DNA of 64,000 nt from Chitinophaga eiseniae (GTDB lineage Bacteria > Bacteroidota > Bacteroidia > Chitinophagales > Chitinophagaceae): assembly GCF_900167135.1 (NCBI RefSeq), contig NZ_FUWZ01000001.1, forward strand, positions 1,412,336 to 1,476,335. The letters run 5' to 3'. Every line of letters begins with the position of its first letter. Position 1 is the stretch's first letter. The notes beneath the pieces are model-generated. The model worked only from the letters and a program-made list of their open reading frames with translations. It ran no database searches and was not told where the DNA came from. Made by a program: the position numbers and the translations under genes. Positions 1 through 8,035 of the stretch are shown in pieces.

Positions 1-2
1 AG

Positions 3-752
3 GTCAATGAACAGATAATAGGCAGAACCCGGGGGAGAGCGGTACCGCGTCCTGAAGTGCCTCTTCGCGGGATACTGCGGTGTACCTGCGGAGCTGCGTT
101 GACTGCCGGCTTCAGTAAAGGCCGTAACAAATACTATCTATATTATCGGTGCGTACATGAGCCGTGGAAAAACTATAGGGGAGAGAAGCTGCACGAAATG
201 GTGGACGAGCTTCTTCATAATTTGTCTTTTTCTGCCAGGCAGTTGCGGATAATTATTTCTAAGGTGAAGGAAAAGTTTGATGAACAGCTGAAGAACAGAG
301 CCACCGTTATTAAGAATAAGGATAAGGCGCTGACTGAGGTAAATAAAAAGATCAACGATCTGGAAGAAAAGTTAATCAACGGTGTCATTGAAAATTCCAC
401 CTACAAAAAGTGGTTCAGCAAACTTTCTAGTGAACGGTCTTTGCTGCAAAGTGATATTACAAAGTTGAAGGGAGATATAAATCAGCGCTGGTCTAAGCTG
501 GAAAAGGCTTTGCCGTATTTATGTGATATGAAAAATCTGTATCACAAGTTGGGTATAAACGCAAAACAGAAACTTTTAAAGATGTGGTTCAAACCTACTC
601 TCATATATGACGGGGAGGTACTTAGAACCAACTTATTACACCCTAGTTTAATGGCTAACTACTTGAGTATAAAAGAAAAAAGGCTGCTCTTTGTTGAGCA
701 GCCTTCTCTGAGTTTTGCCAAAAACTCCATAAGTACCCCAGATGGGAGTTGA
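3..752 (+). CDS. Large serine recombinase, C-terminal part (gene begins outside the window)
   Basis: The frame is open to the window edge, so the resolvase catalytic domain lies outside and only the DNA-binding half is seen. The visible part starts with a recombinase zinc-ribbon segment (LRGILRCTCGAAL, then YYRC), followed by a long charged coiled coil (about residues 90-165 of the visible protein) and a C-terminal tail with the motif KEKRLLFVEQPS. Large serine recombinases integrate or excise phages, ICEs and transposons. The coding stretch is visibly A+T-richer than the rest of the window, consistent with transfer. Its stop codon lies inside the 3' end of the opposing tRNA-Leu gene, so the recombinase sits at the boundary of an inserted element or abuts the tRNA locus. 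The element itself would lie to the left. Confident as a recombinase; the type of element is unknown. Confidence 0.85.
   Translation, partial: VNEQIIGRTRGRAVPRPEVPLRGILRCTCGAALTAGFSKGRNKYYLYYRCVHEPWKNYRGEKLHEMVDELLHNLSFSARQLRIIISKVKEKFDEQLKNRATVIKNKDKALTEVNKKINDLEEKLINGVIENSTYKKWFSKLSSERSLLQSDITKLKGDINQRWSKLEKALPYLCDMKNLYHKLGINAKQKLLKMWFKPTLIYDGEVLRTNLLHPSLMANYLSIKEKRLLFVEQPSLSFAKNSISTPDGS
674..703 (-). terminator. Rho-independent terminator of the tRNA operon, inside recombinase coding sequence
   Basis: On the minus strand, downstream of tRNA-Leu, a perfect 8-bp stem (GGCTGCTC/GAGCAGCC, 6-nt loop, 682-703) is followed by TTTTTTC. It is placed to end the tRNA-Gly/tRNA-Leu transcript. The same bases encode RLLFVEQP of the recombinase on the plus strand. 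Confidence 0.75.
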
Positions 753-820
753 ACCCACACTCGCATTGCTGCGAACGGGATTTTAAGTCCCGCGTGTCTA
801 CCAATTCCACCACCAGGGTA
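734..820 (-). tRNA. tRNA-Leu (anticodon TAA)
   Basis: The reverse complement folds as a class II tRNA of 87 nt: acceptor arms TACCCTG and TGGGGTA, D-arm with TGGTAGACACG, anticodon loop containing TAA, a short variable arm, and T-arm with GGTTCAACTCC. No CCA is encoded. It is the second gene of a two-tRNA operon, 18 nt after tRNA-Gly. Its last 19 bp overlap the 3' end of the recombinase reading frame on the other strand; tRNA 3' ends are classical integration targets. Confidence 0.95.
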
Positions 821-838
821 TCAAGGTGTAAAACCTGG

Positions 839-911
<73 letters not shown>

Positions 912-971
912 AGGTTGTCTAATATAAGAACTTTTTCAACGTTTAGCACAGGGCTTTTTTCGTTGGGACTG

Positions 972-1002
972 CAAAGATAGCAATCTTTTTGAAGCTGCAA
1001 AA
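972..1002 (-). promoter_or_regulatory. Bacteroidota-type promoter of the tRNA operon
   Basis: On the minus strand TTTTG (998-1002) is separated by 18 nt from TATCTTTG (972-979). These match the -33 TTTG and -7 TAnnTTTG consensus of the Bacteroidota housekeeping sigma factor. Transcription would start near 966, upstream of tRNA-Gly. Confidence 0.75.
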
Positions 1003-1056
1003 TTTTTTTGGCGTTGAGCTAAAAGAATTTATGCATTCCATAAATTTTAACTGTAA

Positions 1057-1908
1057 CTAGGGGTTCAGCTCATAGCTGTACTTTACCATGCCCAGCAGTT
1101 CTTTCCCTTTGCCATAGCAGCTTTCCTTTGAGGGCAGACCGTTACCCTGGTACTCGTATTCCCAGATGGTATAGGATGACGTTTGTGCGTTGACGGTAGT
1201 CATTTTCGTTACCTGTCCCTGGGCATTATATTCAAAGATATAGTCCGGCAGCATACGTTTCTTCGCAGGCTGATAGCGGTATACATCGGTCAGCTGCCCG
1301 TTTTTGTCATAGTTGTAAAAGATACGTTTGGCGGGAGCGCCTTTGCGCTGCTCCAGCTCTTCGGTCACATGACCGGCACTGTCTGTCTTGAAGGTGACCA
1401 GCGCGGAATCGGTGCTGATGCCCTTTTTCTGGACCATCTGTTGCAGCCGGCCGGCGCTGTCATAACGATAGCTGCGCGTCTCGTCAAACCGCATCTTGCT
1501 CTCCCGGGCAATGGAGCTGCTGCTGACAGACTGCAATCTGCCCTGTGCGTCGTACCGGTATAAAGTAGTGGTGATACTGCCGGCGGAGCTGTCTACAGTC
1601 TTCGTCAGCAACCCCTTGGAAGAAAAAGAGGAGGTAAGGGCCGAATAGCCGGTGGCGGTGGACTGTGTCTGCGATTTCATCTGGTGATAGGTGGGGCTCA
1701 GGCTGCGCTCACAGCGAAAATCCCGGTCTATCTCCATCGTGGCGGCATCCAGCGTCATCACCCGCTGCAGCTTCACCTTGTTCTCCTTCAGCAACGCCAT
1801 GGTAGCCACAGTCTGCTGCGTATTATAGATGTCCTGAAAATAAAACTGTGTATACGCCTTGCTGCCCACGGCCAGCATTCCCAATACCAATAGGATCGTC
1901 TTCTTCAT
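1057..1908 (-). CDS. Exported protein with degenerate YD repeats
   Basis: A 283-residue protein with a clear signal peptide (MKKTILLVLGMLAVGSKAYTQ). From about residue 110 onward it carries degenerate YD/RHS-type repeats (YRYDAQGRLQ, YRYDSAGRLQ, YNYDKNGQLT, FEYNAQGQVT). It is far too short for an Rhs toxin and has no Rhs core or toxin tip; short YD-repeat proteins are common in Bacteroidota and have no defined role. It is probably periplasmic or surface-exposed. It is monocistronic. A TACATTTG box (plus-strand 1949-1956) lies about 40 nt upstream of the start and may be its -7 element. Function unknown. Confidence 0.8.
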   Translation of the reverse strand: MKKTILLVLGMLAVGSKAYTQFYFQDIYNTQQTVATMALLKENKVKLQRVMTLDAATMEIDRDFRCERSLSPTYHQMKSQTQSTATGYSALTSSFSSKGLLTKTVDSSAGSITTTLYRYDAQGRLQSVSSSSIARESKMRFDETRSYRYDSAGRLQQMVQKKGISTDSALVTFKTDSAGHVTEELEQRKGAPAKRIFYNYDKNGQLTDVYRYQPAKKRMLPDYIFEYNAQGQVTKMTTVNAQTSSYTIWEYEYQGNGLPSKESCYGKGKELLGMVKYSYELNP

Positions 1909-1948
1909 GTAGGTAATAATCGCTGATTTTTAATGGTGACAATTACGA

Positions 1949-1956
1949 CAAATGTA
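1949..1956 (-). promoter_or_regulatory. Possible -7 box for the YD-repeat gene
   Basis: The minus strand reads TACATTTG, a match to TAnnTTTG, 41 nt upstream of the start codon at 1908. No convincing -33 box is present, so this is tentative. Confidence 0.4.
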
Positions 1957-2055
1957 AAACGCAATTTTCATATTAAAATTTTTTGACCGTATAAGATACA
2001 TGGCGATTATTAATTATCTTGTTCCCCGATTTCATATTACAACCATCTAAATCGC

Positions 2056-2958
2056 GTGAAAACACAGCCCTTACGCTCAGAGAAAAACTGTCTCAACTGC
2101 GGTACGGAGGTCCCGGAACGTTATTGTACACACTGTGGACAAGAAAATACAGTTCAACACGAAAGTTTCGGTCACCTGGCTGGTCACGTCGTGGCCGACA
2201 TCGTCCACTACGATTCCCAGTTCCTGACCACCTTCAAATACCTTATCATCCGCCCCGGCTTTCTGACCAAAGAATACTGGGCCGGCAGAAGGGTACGGTA
2301 TGTCAATCCCATCAAACTATACGTTTTTATCTCTTTTGTATTTTTCCTGTTCTTTGCCATCCTTACCCACACGCCGGAGCAGCCTGCCAAAAAGAAAGTG
2401 AAAGCGCCAAAGAAAGAAGGGGTCGTTGACCTCAGCGCCATGAACACAGCATACAACAGCGTGGCCCAGTTTGACTCGCTGCAGGCGGCCCTGCCTCCGT
2501 CGAAACGCCTTACAGGCGTGGAATACCGCTGGCAGCGACGGATAGCAGCGTTAAAAGAAGGCGGCAAAACAGCAGATGACGTCATCATAGAGATGTTCTC
2601 CCATAACCTGCCCAAAATCATGTTCCTCCTGATGCCACTGTTTGCATTAATGGTGAAATGGACCCATCGCAAACGAAAACTGGTATATACGGACCACGCC
2701 ATTTTTACCATCCATATCCACTCGTTTTTGTTTATCATCCTGTTTGTGGGGCTGGTCCTGCGTTTCTTTGTGCACGATGATCTGCCGCTGGACCTGGCCT
2801 ACTGGGGCGGCTTCTTCTACCTGGTATTTGCGCTGAAAAGCGCATACCAGCAGGGTTTCCTGAAATCGTTTGTGAAAGGCGCCCTGCTTTTCTTCGGCTA
2901 TATATTTTTCGCCATGCTGGTATTCATGGGTTTCATATTCGCAGTACTGTCAGTTTAA
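2056..2958 (+). CDS. DUF3667 family zinc-ribbon membrane protein (copy 1)
   Basis: A 300-residue protein starting at GTG. The N-terminus is a four-cysteine zinc ribbon (CLNCGTEVPERYCTHCGQEN) followed by GHLAGHVVADIVHYDS, the layout of the DUF3667 family. Several hydrophobic segments follow: one near residues 90-105 and three to four in the C-terminal 110 residues. The function of the family is unknown; it is probably an inner-membrane protein. The next gene is a close paralogue: the first 40 or so codons, the GTG start and 14 bp before it are almost identical at DNA level. The GTG start is supported because both copies keep it and neither has an upstream in-frame ATG. Confidence 0.88.
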   Translation: MKTQPLRSEKNCLNCGTEVPERYCTHCGQENTVQHESFGHLAGHVVADIVHYDSQFLTTFKYLIIRPGFLTKEYWAGRRVRYVNPIKLYVFISFVFFLFFAILTHTPEQPAKKKVKAPKKEGVVDLSAMNTAYNSVAQFDSLQAALPPSKRLTGVEYRWQRRIAALKEGGKTADDVIIEMFSHNLPKIMFLLMPLFALMVKWTHRKRKLVYTDHAIFTIHIHSFLFIILFVGLVLRFFVHDDLPLDLAYWGGFFYLVFALKSAYQQGFLKSFVKGALLFFGYIFFAMLVFMGFIFAVLSV

Positions 2959-2986
2959 ATTTTTATCTCACAACCATCTACATCGC

Positions 2987-3889
2987 GTGAAAACACAACC
3001 CTTACGCTCAGAGAAAAACTGTCTCAATTGTGGTACGGAAGTACCGGAACGTTTTTGCCCCCGCTGCGGTCAGGAAAATACGGTGCAACACGAAAGCTTC
3101 GGCCACCTCGCAGGCCACGTGGTAGCGGATATCGTCCACTACGATTCCCGGTTCTTTACTACCCTCAAATACCTCACCATACGCCCCGGCTTCCTGACCA
3201 GGGAATACTGGGCCGGCAGAAGGGTACGTTATGTCAATCCGATCCAGCTATACATCTTCATATCTTTTATCTTTTTCTTCTTCTTCCTCACACTGGCCAA
3301 CAGCCCGCGGAAACAGGGCGCCAAACCCGGTATCCAGTCGGAACTGGCGGATATAAAGGTGGGCGATATCAACGCACAGTATAAAAGCGTGGCGGAATTT
3401 GATTCCGTACAGGCTTCATTACCGCCTGAAAAACGCCTCACAGGACTGGAAGCCCGCATAGAGCGCCGCATGGCCAAAATGCGGGAAAACAAACAAAGCG
3501 CTAAACAACTGATCAAGGGACTTTTTACCGACAACCTGCCCAAAATCATGTTCGTCCTCATGCCGCTGTTCGCCCTGATGGTGAAATGGAGCCATCGCAA
3601 AAGAAAACTGGTATATGTAGATCACGCCATCTTCACCATCCACCTCCACTCTTTTTTGTTTATCATCCTCTTCGTGGGACTGGTGATACGTTATTTTGTG
3701 CACGACGATCTGCCGCTGGATATCGCCTATTGGGGCGCATTCTTCTACCTGGTATTCGCACTGAAAAATGCCTACCAGCAATCGTTCCGGAAATCACTCG
3801 TGAAAGCAATCCTGCTGTCCTGCGGCTATTTCTGCATCGCGGTAACACTGTTCGTACTGGTGCTGCTCCTGACACTGACCGTTTATTGA
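2987..3889 (+). CDS. DUF3667 family zinc-ribbon membrane protein (copy 2)
   Basis: A tandem paralogue of the preceding gene, the same length (300 residues), starting at GTG 28 nt after it. It keeps the zinc ribbon (CLNCGTEVPERFCPRCGQEN), the middle LPKIMFVLMPLFALMVKW membrane segment and the C-terminal helices. The two copies diverge mainly in the soluble linker at about residues 110-170, where this one is enriched in charged residues. The pair is probably cotranscribed, and possibly with the enoyl-CoA hydratase that begins 22 nt downstream. No function can be assigned beyond a zinc-binding integral membrane protein. Confidence 0.88.
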   Translation: MKTQPLRSEKNCLNCGTEVPERFCPRCGQENTVQHESFGHLAGHVVADIVHYDSRFFTTLKYLTIRPGFLTREYWAGRRVRYVNPIQLYIFISFIFFFFFLTLANSPRKQGAKPGIQSELADIKVGDINAQYKSVAEFDSVQASLPPEKRLTGLEARIERRMAKMRENKQSAKQLIKGLFTDNLPKIMFVLMPLFALMVKWSHRKRKLVYVDHAIFTIHLHSFLFIILFVGLVIRYFVHDDLPLDIAYWGAFFYLVFALKNAYQQSFRKSLVKAILLSCGYFCIAVTLFVLVLLLTLTVY

Positions 3890-3911
3890 TAACTTTTCTT
3901 TAAATTGAGTG

Positions 3912-4691
3912 ATGCAACCGGAATTTATTATCATACACCAACAGGTGGCGCCCTATGTAGCCCACATCCAGTTAAACAGACCCAAGGAACTGAATGCTCT
4001 GAATCTCCAGCTGATGGGGGAACTGCGGGATGCCCTGAAACTGCTCGACGCAGATGACCAGGTGAGGGCCATCGTCCTCAGTGGCAATGAAAAAGCTTTC
4101 GCTGCCGGCGCTGACATTAAACAGATGGCAGAAAAATCAGCCATCGATATGTTTAATACCGACCAGTTCAGCACCTGGGATACCATCAAAAAAACAAAGA
4201 AACCCATCATCGCTGCGGTAAGCGGCTTTGCCCTTGGCGGTGGCTGCGAGCTGATGATGCTCTGCGATATGATCGTGGCCAGCGAAACAGCCCGCTTTGG
4301 TCAACCGGAAATCAAACTGGGCGTAATGCCCGGCGCCGGCGGCACCCAGCGCCTCACCCGCGCGGTCGGTAAAGCCCTCGCCATGGAAATGGTGCTGACA
4401 GGCCGCTTTATTACGGCACAGGAAGCCCTTCAGGCTGGCCTGATCAACCGGGTAGTACCGGTGGAACTGTTTCTGCAGGAAGCGATCAAACTGGCTGGCG
4501 AAGTGGCGGCCATGGCCCCGCTGGCGGTAAAAATGGCGAAAGAGGCCGTCCTCAAAGCTTTTGATACCACCCTCGATGAAGGCCTGCACTTCGAAAGGAA
4601 AAACTTCTACCTGCTCTTCGCCTCGGCCGACCAGAAAGAAGGAATGCAAGCCTTTATGGAAAAAAGGACCCCCGACTTCAAAGGACAATAA
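3912..4691 (+). CDS. Enoyl-CoA hydratase/isomerase family protein
   Basis: A 259-residue crotonase-fold protein, the usual length for a mitochondrial-type enoyl-CoA hydratase. The oxyanion-hole segment [11 protein letters not shown], the GGGCEL motif with Glu113 and the [18 protein letters not shown] motif with Glu133 are all present. The two glutamates are 20 residues apart, as in the hydratase catalytic pair, so a true 2-enoyl-CoA hydratase is likely. It hydrates trans-2-enoyl-CoA in fatty-acid or amino-acid degradation. ATG 3912 is preferred over the GTG directly before it. It follows the DUF3667 pair closely but no functional link is evident; an acyl-CoA dehydrogenase of the same kind of pathway lies at 20476. 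Confidence 0.93.
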   Translation: MQPEFIIIHQQVAPYVAHIQLNRPKELNALNLQLMGELRDALKLLDADDQVRAIVLSGNEKAFAAGADIKQMAEKSAIDMFNTDQFSTWDTIKKTKKPIIAAVSGFALGGGCELMMLCDMIVASETARFGQPEIKLGVMPGAGGTQRLTRAVGKALAMEMVLTGRFITAQEALQAGLINRVVPVELFLQEAIKLAGEVAAMAPLAVKMAKEAVLKAFDTTLDEGLHFERKNFYLLFASADQKEGMQAFMEKRTPDFKGQ

Positions 4692-4850
4692 CCAACAGGA
4701 AATACAACAGCTTGAAAAACCATTAAACTTTTTTGTTATTTGAATTGTTAACCTGATATGGACGTTTGGGCCCGTATGTAACGAAAGCGCAGGGGAGTGG
4801 TACCCGGCAGCTTCGGCAACCTGTTTGTATTGATGACTAAAAATTTAACC

Positions 4851-5363
4851 ATGATCGTTAAGTTGTTACCTGTAACGCTGTTCCTGTTCGGCATCTGCAC
4901 AACGGCCTGTAACGGCCCCGCCCAGGAAATCAGGGCGGTCATGCTGGCAGATGATACCACCGTGCCCCTCACAGATACCATGATCGCCAATAAAGACACC
5001 ATCCAGACCGACAGGGTCGACTCCTGGAAGAAGTTTGAACAATATAAAGGACAGTTTGCGGAAGAAGTAGGACTGCTGGAACAGGAACCCATGAAATCCC
5101 GGCTCAGCCACCTCCTGGGGAAAAACCACAAAACCTTCCTGGAACGCTTTAAGGTATGCCCGCCCATCGAAGTGGAAGACAGCATCCTCTTCAACCAGGG
5201 CCGTATGCCCGATAACGCCGGCCCCTACGAAGCAGCCGTCGCTGTGGATATGGACCGCGATATCATTTACGCCGCCTACTCCTTCCATAAAAAAGTCATG
5301 ATCTTCGCAGAAAAAAATGATACTGCCTACCCGAAGAAATTCAGAGAATGGCTGAACCGGTAG
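4851..5363 (+). CDS. Lipoprotein of unknown function
   Basis: A 170-residue protein. The start at 4851 gives a clean lipoprotein signal (MIVKLLPVTLFLFGICTTAC, cleavage before the last Cys); earlier in-frame starts at 4797 and 4833 would put a polar extension before it. The mature part is acidic, with a conserved-looking VCPPIEVEDSILFNQGRMP and a C-terminal alpha/beta segment. No family is recognised. It is probably anchored in the outer or inner membrane facing the periplasm. It converges on tex across a palindromic element starting three bases after its stop codon. Confidence 0.7.
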   Translation: MIVKLLPVTLFLFGICTTACNGPAQEIRAVMLADDTTVPLTDTMIANKDTIQTDRVDSWKKFEQYKGQFAEEVGLLEQEPMKSRLSHLLGKNHKTFLERFKVCPPIEVEDSILFNQGRMPDNAGPYEAAVAVDMDRDIIYAAYSFHKKVMIFAEKNDTAYPKKFREWLNR

Positions 5364-5366
5364 TTG

Positions 5367-5544
5367 CTCGCCAAGCCGTCACGCAAAGGCGCAAAGCAGC
5401 AAAGGCGCAAAGATTTTTTTAAGTTTAAATAAGAAAGCAAAGGAGCGAAGATCACATTTGATCTTCGCTCCTTTGCTTTCTGTGCTCGCTTATTTCTTCT
5501 TTGCGCCTTTGCTGCTTTGCGCCTTTGCGTGACGGCTTGGCGAG
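5367..5544. repeat. Long intergenic palindrome, family A copy 1
   Basis: The outer arms (5367-5413 and 5498-5544) are nearly perfect inverted copies of a period-8 array of GCAAAG plus two bases. The inner stem (5432-5454 and 5459-5481) is a perfect 23-bp inverted repeat with a 4-nt loop. The element fills the spacer between two convergent genes, starting three bases after one stop codon and ending one base before the other. It would act as a strong bidirectional terminator or transcript stabiliser. Related copies lie at 41406-41558 and 58659-58882. Confidence 0.9.
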
Positions 5545-5545
5545 G

Positions 5546-7822
5546 CTATTTATCAAACTTATTCTTCAACGCTGCCAGCTTCGCCTGGAAATCATTCAAA
5601 GGCGCTTCTTTGGCTGGTTTTTCCCGGCGCTCATCGCGACGATCGTCCCTGCGCTCATCCCGGCGTTCCTTACGCGGTCCGCCGCCACCCTGGCCTTTCT
5701 CCTGGTCTTTCATAGACAGGGAGATGCGTTTCCGGGCGATGTCCACCTCCAGTACGGTCACCTGTACTTTCTGGTTCAGCTTCACCGCTTCGTTGGGGTT
5801 GCTGATGAACTTATTGGACATATGGGAGATATGCACCAGGCCATCCTGTTTTACGCCGATGTCCACAAAAGCGCCGAAAGCGGTGATGTTGGTCACTACG
5901 CCAGGTAGTACCATACCGGCTTTCAGGTCCTCCATTTTGTGGATGCCTTCCGCATATTCAAAGATCGCTATCTCGTCGCGCGGGTCGCGGCTGGGCTTGG
6001 CCAGCTCTTTCAGGATATCCTCGATGGTAAGCATCCCGGCGTCTTCACGCACGAAGTCTTTCGGATTGATTTTTTTCCGCAGGTCTTCCTGGCCGATCAG
6101 CTCCTCAATAGTGCAGTGCTGCTTCTCGGCGATTTCTTTCACGAGAGCGTAGCGCTCAGGGTGTACCGCGGAATTGTCCAGCGGGTTATCGCCGTTTTCG
6201 ATACGAAGAAAGCCGGCACACTGTTCAAAGGCTTTGTCGCCCAGCCGGTGTACCTTCTTCAGCTGCGTACGGTTGCTGAAAGCGCCGTTTTCCTTGCGGT
6301 ATTTCACGATGTTTTCGGCGAGGGAAGGGCCCAGGCCGGAAACATAGGCCAGCAGGTGCTTGGAGGCGGTATTGAGATTCACGCCCACATTGTTCACGCA
6401 GCTTACCACCACGCGGTCCAGGCTCTGTTTCAGGGACGACTGGTTCACGTCGTGCTGGTACTGGCCCACACCAATGGACTTAGGGTCGATTTTCACCAGT
6501 TCCGCCAGCGGATCGATCAGCCTGCGGCCGATGGATACGGCGCCGCGCACGGTCACGTCCTGGTCGGGGAACTCTTCACGGGCTACTTCGGAAGCGGAAT
6601 ACACGGAGGCGCCGCTTTCGTTCACCATAAACACGTTGATTTTCTTACCGAAATCGATCTTTTTAACGAACTCTTCTGTTTCGCGGCCGGCGGTACCGTT
6701 ACCTACCGCGATGGCGGCGGTATCGTACCGGTTCACCCATTTTTTCAGCAGGGCTTCGGCATCGTCCCGCTTGTAGTTCTTTTCCAGCGGGAAAATAACG
6801 TCATGGTCCAGCATATTGCCCTGGTTGTCCAGCGCTACGGTCTTACAACCGGTCCGGTAACCCGGATCGATGGCGATCACGGCCTTAGGGCCCAGCGGCG
6901 CTGCCAGCAGCAGCTGACGCAGGTTCTCTGCAAACACGTCGATAGCCTCGGTATCTGCCTTGTCTTTGGCCACCGCCCTGAATTCATTTTCCAGGGAAGG
7001 ACGCAGCAGGCGTTTGTAAGCATCTGCGCCGGCTTTGGCCACCTGCTCGGAGGCAGCGCCCTTGCCAGTCACAAACTGTTTGTTGATCAGCTCCATGGCC
7101 TCTTCTTCCTGCGGCGCTATGGTGCTGAACAGTATACCCTCAGACTCGGCACGCAGAATAGCCAGTACCCGGTGGGACGGCACTTCGCGCAGGTCTTCGG
7201 AAAAATCGAAATAATCCTTGTATTTATTGCCTTCCTCTTCCTTGCCTTCGGCTACCTTGGAAGTCATCTTGCCGGTATGGGTGAAGAGCTTACGCAGCTT
7301 GTCACGGCACTCGGCGTTCTCGTTGATCCATTCAGCGATAATGTCGCGGGCGCCTTTCAGGGCCTCTTCCGAAGTGGCCACCTGCTCGTTGAGGAAGGTC
7401 TCCGCAGCGGCGGTATCGCCGTCCTGCTGATTAAACAACAGCTGGGCCAGCGGCTCCAGCCCCTTCTCAATGGCCACAGTGGCGCGGGTCTTGCGTTTGG
7501 GCTTGTAGGGAAGATAAATGTCCTCCAGCGCTGCCAGTACCCAGGTGCCCTCCAGCTTCTCCAGCAGCTCAGGGGTCATTTTCTCCTGCTCCGTAATGGT
7601 TTTGATGATAAACTCACGACGGTCGTCCACTTCCTTGTAACGCTTTTGCAGGTCTTCTATCTTACCGATCTGCACCTCATCCAGACTGCCCGTCATCTCC
7701 TTGCGGTAACGGCTGATAAAAGGTACGGTAGACCCTTCAGACAACAACACCATGGTGTTCTCTGCCTGTTTGGCGGAGATGCCCAGTTCGGATGAAATAA
7801 GCGTAATGTGTTTCGGATTCAT
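5546..7822 (-). CDS. tex: Tex-family RNA-binding transcription accessory protein
   Basis: A 758-residue protein, close to the usual Tex length. In order it has the N-terminal helical Tex domain, the RNase H-like YqgF domain (AVIAIDPGYRTGCKTVALD, around residue 325), the helix-hairpin-helix region (NTASKHLLAYVSGLGPSLAE, around 490), and a C-terminal S1 RNA-binding domain (GVVTNITAFGAFVDIG, around 650). The tail is a low-complexity run of Arg, Asp and Glu (RRDERRDDRRDERR). Tex binds nucleic acids and affects transcription; it is related to eukaryotic Spt6. It is monocistronic, and its 3' end abuts a family A palindrome. Confidence 0.96.
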   Translation of the reverse strand: MNPKHITLISSELGISAKQAENTMVLLSEGSTVPFISRYRKEMTGSLDEVQIGKIEDLQKRYKEVDDRREFIIKTITEQEKMTPELLEKLEGTWVLAALEDIYLPYKPKRKTRATVAIEKGLEPLAQLLFNQQDGDTAAAETFLNEQVATSEEALKGARDIIAEWINENAECRDKLRKLFTHTGKMTSKVAEGKEEEGNKYKDYFDFSEDLREVPSHRVLAILRAESEGILFSTIAPQEEEAMELINKQFVTGKGAASEQVAKAGADAYKRLLRPSLENEFRAVAKDKADTEAIDVFAENLRQLLLAAPLGPKAVIAIDPGYRTGCKTVALDNQGNMLDHDVIFPLEKNYKRDDAEALLKKWVNRYDTAAIAVGNGTAGRETEEFVKKIDFGKKINVFMVNESGASVYSASEVAREEFPDQDVTVRGAVSIGRRLIDPLAELVKIDPKSIGVGQYQHDVNQSSLKQSLDRVVVSCVNNVGVNLNTASKHLLAYVSGLGPSLAENIVKYRKENGAFSNRTQLKKVHRLGDKAFEQCAGFLRIENGDNPLDNSAVHPERYALVKEIAEKQHCTIEELIGQEDLRKKINPKDFVREDAGMLTIEDILKELAKPSRDPRDEIAIFEYAEGIHKMEDLKAGMVLPGVVTNITAFGAFVDIGVKQDGLVHISHMSNKFISNPNEAVKLNQKVQVTVLEVDIARKRISLSMKDQEKGQGGGGPRKERRDERRDDRRDERREKPAKEAPLNDFQAKLAALKNKFDK

Positions 7823-7933
7823 ATCAATACTTTTTGGGATTTTTTTATGTTGACAGCAAGCCCTGATGCCTTTATTTTAACCGGTAGACGGCCAGCTGCC
7901 AAATACTAAAATCGCTGAATTTTTTACAGCTCG

Positions 7934-7941
7934 CAAATGTA
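7934..7941 (-). promoter_or_regulatory. Possible -7 box upstream of tex
   Basis: The minus strand reads TACATTTG, matching TAnnTTTG, about 110 nt upstream of the tex start. A TTTG lies 14 nt further upstream, shorter than the usual spacing, so this is only a candidate. Confidence 0.35.
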
Positions 7942-8035
7942 ATTAAAAAGCCTTTCAAACAGAAAGCAATTTTCCCCCATTCCCTGCTGTCCGTAAAATG
8001 CCAAAATGACAAAATCTCTCTGTATTTTTACGGCC

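Noticed and set aside
3..752. A complete prophage or ICE within the window
   Set aside because: Only the 3' part of one recombinase is visible and no other element genes follow to its right; the element, if any, is outside.
1057..1908. YD-repeat protein as an Rhs or contact-dependent toxin
   Set aside because: It is only 283 residues, has no Rhs core or toxin tip, and has no immunity gene or secretion gene beside it.
5939..7795. A 618-codon open frame antisense to tex
   Set aside because: It is a codon-usage shadow of the tex gene, which is unambiguous by domains.
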